A DNA stretch of 64,000 nt from Actinokineospora sp. NBRC 105648 (lineage in GTDB: Bacteria > Actinomycetota > Actinomycetes > Mycobacteriales > Pseudonocardiaceae), in assembly GCF_030269645.1 (NCBI RefSeq), contig NZ_BSTR01000002.1, positions 1-64,000 on the forward strand, written 5' to 3'. The position numbers and the translations under genes were made by a program. Positions within the stretch are counted from its first letter, which is position 1. The number at the start of each line of letters is the position of its first letter. This document shows positions 61,631 through 64,000 of the stretch, in pieces. The notes under the pieces were generated by a model, which had not been told where the DNA came from, did no database searches, and worked only from the letters and a program-made list of their open reading frames with translations.

Positions 61631-62619
61631 GGTGTGGTCTCCTGTTCACGGGTTCGGACGAGGTCGTCGAGCGGTCGGCGCGCGCTCGGGGTGGTCGTCT
61701 CGGTGGGGTGGCCCAGCCGCAGCAGGGCCTGGGGGTAGCCGGCTAGTTCGAGGTGCTCGATCAGGCCTGCCCGGGACTCGGCCACGTGCAGCGGCTGGGT
61801 CAGCACCGAGGCGGCCAGGCAGGCGGCGGTGGCGGCGAGCCAGATCTGCTCCATGGCCATCCCGGCGTGCAGGTGGTCGCCGCGCCCGTCGCCCGCGGTG
61901 GTCACGATGAGGTAGGTCTCGGCGGCCACCCGGCGGGTGAGGACCTCGTCGTCGGGGATCGGGGTGTGCCGGTCCACCAGCCCGGCCCACGGCAGCGACC
62001 GGTGTTCGGCGACCGGGGACAGGCCGTCACCCGAGGCCGGGCCGCTGCCCGGTGCGGTCCAGGCGGCGAGCTCGCGCTGGTAGGCGCGGTCGTGGCGGAG
62101 GACGGACGCGCTGTGCACCAGGACGTGCGCGAGTTCCGCCGCGGCCGCGCCGTCGACGACCCGGGCGGACACCCCCGGCACGTCGACGCCGTGCGCGAGA
62201 CCGCGCACCACCTCCGGTGCCAGGGACTCGGCGGTGAACTGGGCGCGGTGGCTGTGCCGGGACTTGATCGCCCGGTACGCCGCGAGCTCGGTGTCGGTCG
62301 GTTCGAGCCGCTCGCCGGGCCGTACCCGTGCGACCTCGTTGGGCCGCACCGGGTCGGGGAACCGGCTCCACGGCGCCGTCCAGCCCAGCCGGCGCACGGC
62401 CAGCCGGAGATTGGTCACCGCCGCACCGCAGGACAGCAGCCGGTCCCGGCCAAGCGGGTCGTGCCGGGGCAGTGCGATGTCGGCGCGTTCGAGCACCGAA
62501 GCCGAGCGGCCGTGCAGCTCCAACAGCCACGGTTGGCTGTTGTGCACCGACGGTGCCCGGCTCATCGCCGCGGCGAGTACCGCGACCTCGGCCTGGGTCC
62601 ACCGTCGCGCGTCGGTCAC
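61627..62619 (-). CDS. Acg-family nitroreductase-like protein
   Basis: About 330 residues, GTG start. The Acg signature reads AAAMSRAPSVHNSQPWLLEL, followed by LLSCGAAVTNLRLAVRRLG and SRHSHRAQF. The C-terminal AMEQIWLAATAACLAASVLT is the flavin-fold helix region. It is the second of two paralogues in one operon, with a GTGA overlap upstream and an ATGA overlap downstream. Like other Acg proteins it may bind FMN and sequester it; the reaction is unknown. Confidence 0.9.
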   Translation of the reverse strand: MTDARRWTQAEVAVLAAAMSRAPSVHNSQPWLLELHGRSASVLERADIALPRHDPLGRDRLLSCGAAVTNLRLAVRRLGWTAPWSRFPDPVRPNEVARVRPGERLEPTDTELAAYRAIKSRHSHRAQFTAESLAPEVVRGLAHGVDVPGVSARVVDGAAAAELAHVLVHSASVLRHDRAYQRELAAWTAPGSGPASGDGLSPVAEHRSLPWAGLVDRHTPIPDDEVLTRRVAAETYLIVTTAGDGRGDHLHAGMAMEQIWLAATAACLAASVLTQPLHVAESRAGLIEHLELAGYPQALLRLGHPTETTTPSARRPLDDLVRTREQETTP

Positions 62620-63608
62620 CGCCCCGCCCCCGCCCACCCGGTGTCGGCGAGCACGGTGGTGACGTCCTCGAGTGGACGCCGCGGTGTCGGGGCTCCGGGA
62701 TAGCCGAACCCGATGCGCAGCACGACGTGCACGGCGCCGCCCATGACGGCGCTCAGGACGCGGCGCACCGCGGGGACCTCGACCGGCTGGGACAGGAACG
62801 ACACCGCGAGCCCGGCGGCGCCGGCCACCAGCAGCACGCGCTGCATGGCCTGGCCCGCCGCGACGTGGTCGCCGACGGTGTCGCCGACGGTGGTCAGCAC
62901 CGCGATCAGCGGCTGCCGCTCGAACGCCACGTGCCGCCCACCCGGGTCGAAGTCCCGCAGGGCGATCAGTCCGTCGGGGGACGGTGCCCGGCCCAGCGCC
63001 GAGGCGGGCAGTCCGTCCGGGCGACCTTCTCCGGCCAGCCAGGAGCCCACCTCGGCCCGGAAGGCGCTGTCCTGGCTCTGGACGTGGTCGGCCCGGCGGA
63101 TGAGGTCCGCCACCGGGCCGAGCAGTTCGGGGCGGTCGACGAGGTGCAGGCGGGTTCCCTCCTCGGCGGCCGCGCGGACCAGCGCGGCCCGCGTCGAGGC
63201 GGGCACCGGCTGGTCGAGGAAGGGCCTGCGGTTGGTGTGCCTGCGCTCGATGGCGGGTGCGAGGGTGCGCTCGTCGACCGTCGGGCGGTGCCGCGCGGTG
63301 GTGGTCACCGTGGCGAGCAGGTCCTGGTCCGCGCGGTCGGGTAGTACCGCGACCGTGGTCCGGCGGCCCGCCGCCCCCAGGGCGAGCCGGAGGTTGAACA
63401 GCGCCGCCCCGCAGGACAGCCGCGCCTCGTGGGCGTCGGGGTCGGCGACCGGCAGCACGCGGGTGCGGTCGAGCCGGACGTCGACCCGGTCGGGGCGCAC
63501 CTCGAAGCGCCACGGCTGGGTGTTGTGCGGCGAGGGCGCCCGGGTCGCGGCCAGCAGCGCCCGCCGGAGCACGGGGTCGACCCGGGTGGAGGTCGGTGTG
63601 GTGGTCAT
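62616..63608 (-). CDS. Acg-family nitroreductase-like protein
   Basis: A 330-residue Acg paralogue. It opens RRALLAATRAPSPHNTQPWR, with RLSCGAALFNLRLALGAAGR and ERRHTNRRPFLDQPVPA in the family positions. The flavin-fold helix region is AMQRVLLVAGAAGLAVSFLS. It is the first gene of the Acg-Acg-Usp operon. AAAGGA lies upstream of the ATG, and a good GGGACC box lies about 80 bases further up. Confidence 0.9.
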   Translation of the reverse strand: MTTTPTSTRVDPVLRRALLAATRAPSPHNTQPWRFEVRPDRVDVRLDRTRVLPVADPDAHEARLSCGAALFNLRLALGAAGRRTTVAVLPDRADQDLLATVTTTARHRPTVDERTLAPAIERRHTNRRPFLDQPVPASTRAALVRAAAEEGTRLHLVDRPELLGPVADLIRRADHVQSQDSAFRAEVGSWLAGEGRPDGLPASALGRAPSPDGLIALRDFDPGGRHVAFERQPLIAVLTTVGDTVGDHVAAGQAMQRVLLVAGAAGLAVSFLSQPVEVPAVRRVLSAVMGGAVHVVLRIGFGYPGAPTPRRPLEDVTTVLADTGWAGAGR

Positions 63609-63685
63609 GGCGGGTCCTTTCCGTTCCCCACCGAGCCTGCCCGGTGGCGGTGCGGGCGGGCACCGGCTCGCGGCCCCAGTGCGCA

Positions 63686-63699
63686 GGGACCAAGGTCCC
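63686..63699 (-). promoter_or_regulatory. DevR/DosR-like palindromic box upstream of Acg-Acg-Usp operon
   Basis: GGGACCAAGGTCCC has full 6-base arms around AA and is the most symmetric GGGACC site in the window. A second weaker copy (GGGTCCCCGAG from about 63707) follows at two-turn spacing. It lies 78 bases upstream of the operon's first start codon. Confidence 0.6.
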
Positions 63700-63831
63700 G
63701 CACGAGGGGTCCCCGAGCGTCCACTGTGGATCGTTCAGTTCGTCCCGGTGCGACAGGGTCTTCGGTCGGTGTCGGAACGCCCCCGGCGGCGCGATGGTGG
63801 GAATCGGCACGCGACCACAAGGAGCCGTGCG

Positions 63832-64000
63832 ATGCCCGATCGCCCCTACCCGGTGCGGGTCACCGGTGTGCTGGAGAAGCCCGACCGCGGACTGTGGCTG
63901 GTCAAGTGGCCGCTGCTGGGTGCCGCACTACCTGGTCGTCGGCCTGCTCGTCGGCGGCGGCGCGTGGACGGCGGGCCGGGACGACTCGCACGGCTTCCAC
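63832..64000 (+). CDS. DUF4389 membrane protein, partial, apparent frameshift
   Basis: This is the N-terminus of a DUF4389 protein cut by the window edge. RPYPVRVTGVLEKPDRGLWL and VKWPLLG match the family start. The expected continuation (PHYLVVGLLVGGGAWT) is in another phase, joining near 63914-63925, so one indel separates the two parts. DUF4389 genes occur in dormancy-type regulons. AAGGAG lies 8 bases before the ATG. It could be a pseudogene or a sequencing error; the rest lies outside the window. Confidence 0.65.
   Translation, partial: MPDRPYPVRVTGVLEKPDRGLWLVKWPLLGAALPGRRPARRRRRVDGGPGRLARLP

Overview
The window is about 64 kb of very GC-rich DNA with strong third-position GC bias, many GTG starts and actinobacterial gene families (MbtH, DUF1003, DUF4389, TIGR04222, Acg-type nitroreductases, NarL/HisKA_3 two-component pairs). 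It looks like the chromosome of a filamentous actinomycete. Gene content resembles the Pseudonocardiales, but the sequence alone does not fix the genus.

Layout. (1) 1-11 kb is mixed background: the end of an IS5-type transposase, an amidohydrolase, an aminoglycoside-phosphotransferase-fold kinase, a TIGR04222 membrane protein with a Cys/Ser tail, a Tat-exported phospholipase C, an ABC transporter pair and an alpha/beta hydrolase. Decayed genes lie between them (a probable GH95-like glycosidase, an unknown gene, an IS256-type transposase). (2) About 11.8-45.1 kb is a nonribosomal peptide cluster: ArsR-type regulator, MbtH, two Fe(II)/2-oxoglutarate oxygenases, two giant NRPSs (2944 and 3991 aa), a penicillin-binding-protein-type stand-alone thioesterase, an MFS exporter, a two-component system, a GT-C membrane glycosyltransferase, and three overlapping genes matching MppP, MppQ and MppR, the L-enduracididine pathway. 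(3) 45.5-50.7 kb is a low-density stretch of small, secreted, membrane and broken genes. (4) 50.7-64 kb is a block resembling a DevR/DosR dormancy regulon: BON and CBS proteins, DoxX, three Acg-like nitroreductases, two universal stress proteins, a GNAT/acyl-CoA-synthetase fusion and a DevR/DevS-like pair, with recurring GGGACC-type boxes in the promoter regions.

How the cluster should work (inference). L-Arg would be oxidised and hydroxylated by the MppP homologue, cyclised by the MppR homologue and transaminated by the MppQ homologue to L-enduracididine. The VioC/MppO-like oxygenase is a candidate beta-hydroxylase for it. The NRPS reads A-PCP / C-A-PCP-E / C-A*-PCP // C-A-PCP-E / C-A*-PCP / C-A-PCP-E, six carrier positions with alternating L and D residues and no C-terminal TE. 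Module 1 carries an asparagine-type code. Module 6 has an acidic pocket suited to a cationic residue such as enduracididine. Because the last domain is an epimerase and the next gene, overlapping by one base, encodes a SurE-like PBP-type hydrolase, head-to-tail macrocyclisation is predicted. The system therefore looks like a mannopeptimycin-related but distinct enduracididine cyclic peptide pathway.

Two of the six adenylation domains look compromised. A3 has lost its P-loop, about 100 residues of its C-terminal subdomain and the catalytic Lys. A5 has Thr in place of that Lys. Either these modules are loaded in trans, or the product is shorter or differently built than six modules suggest.
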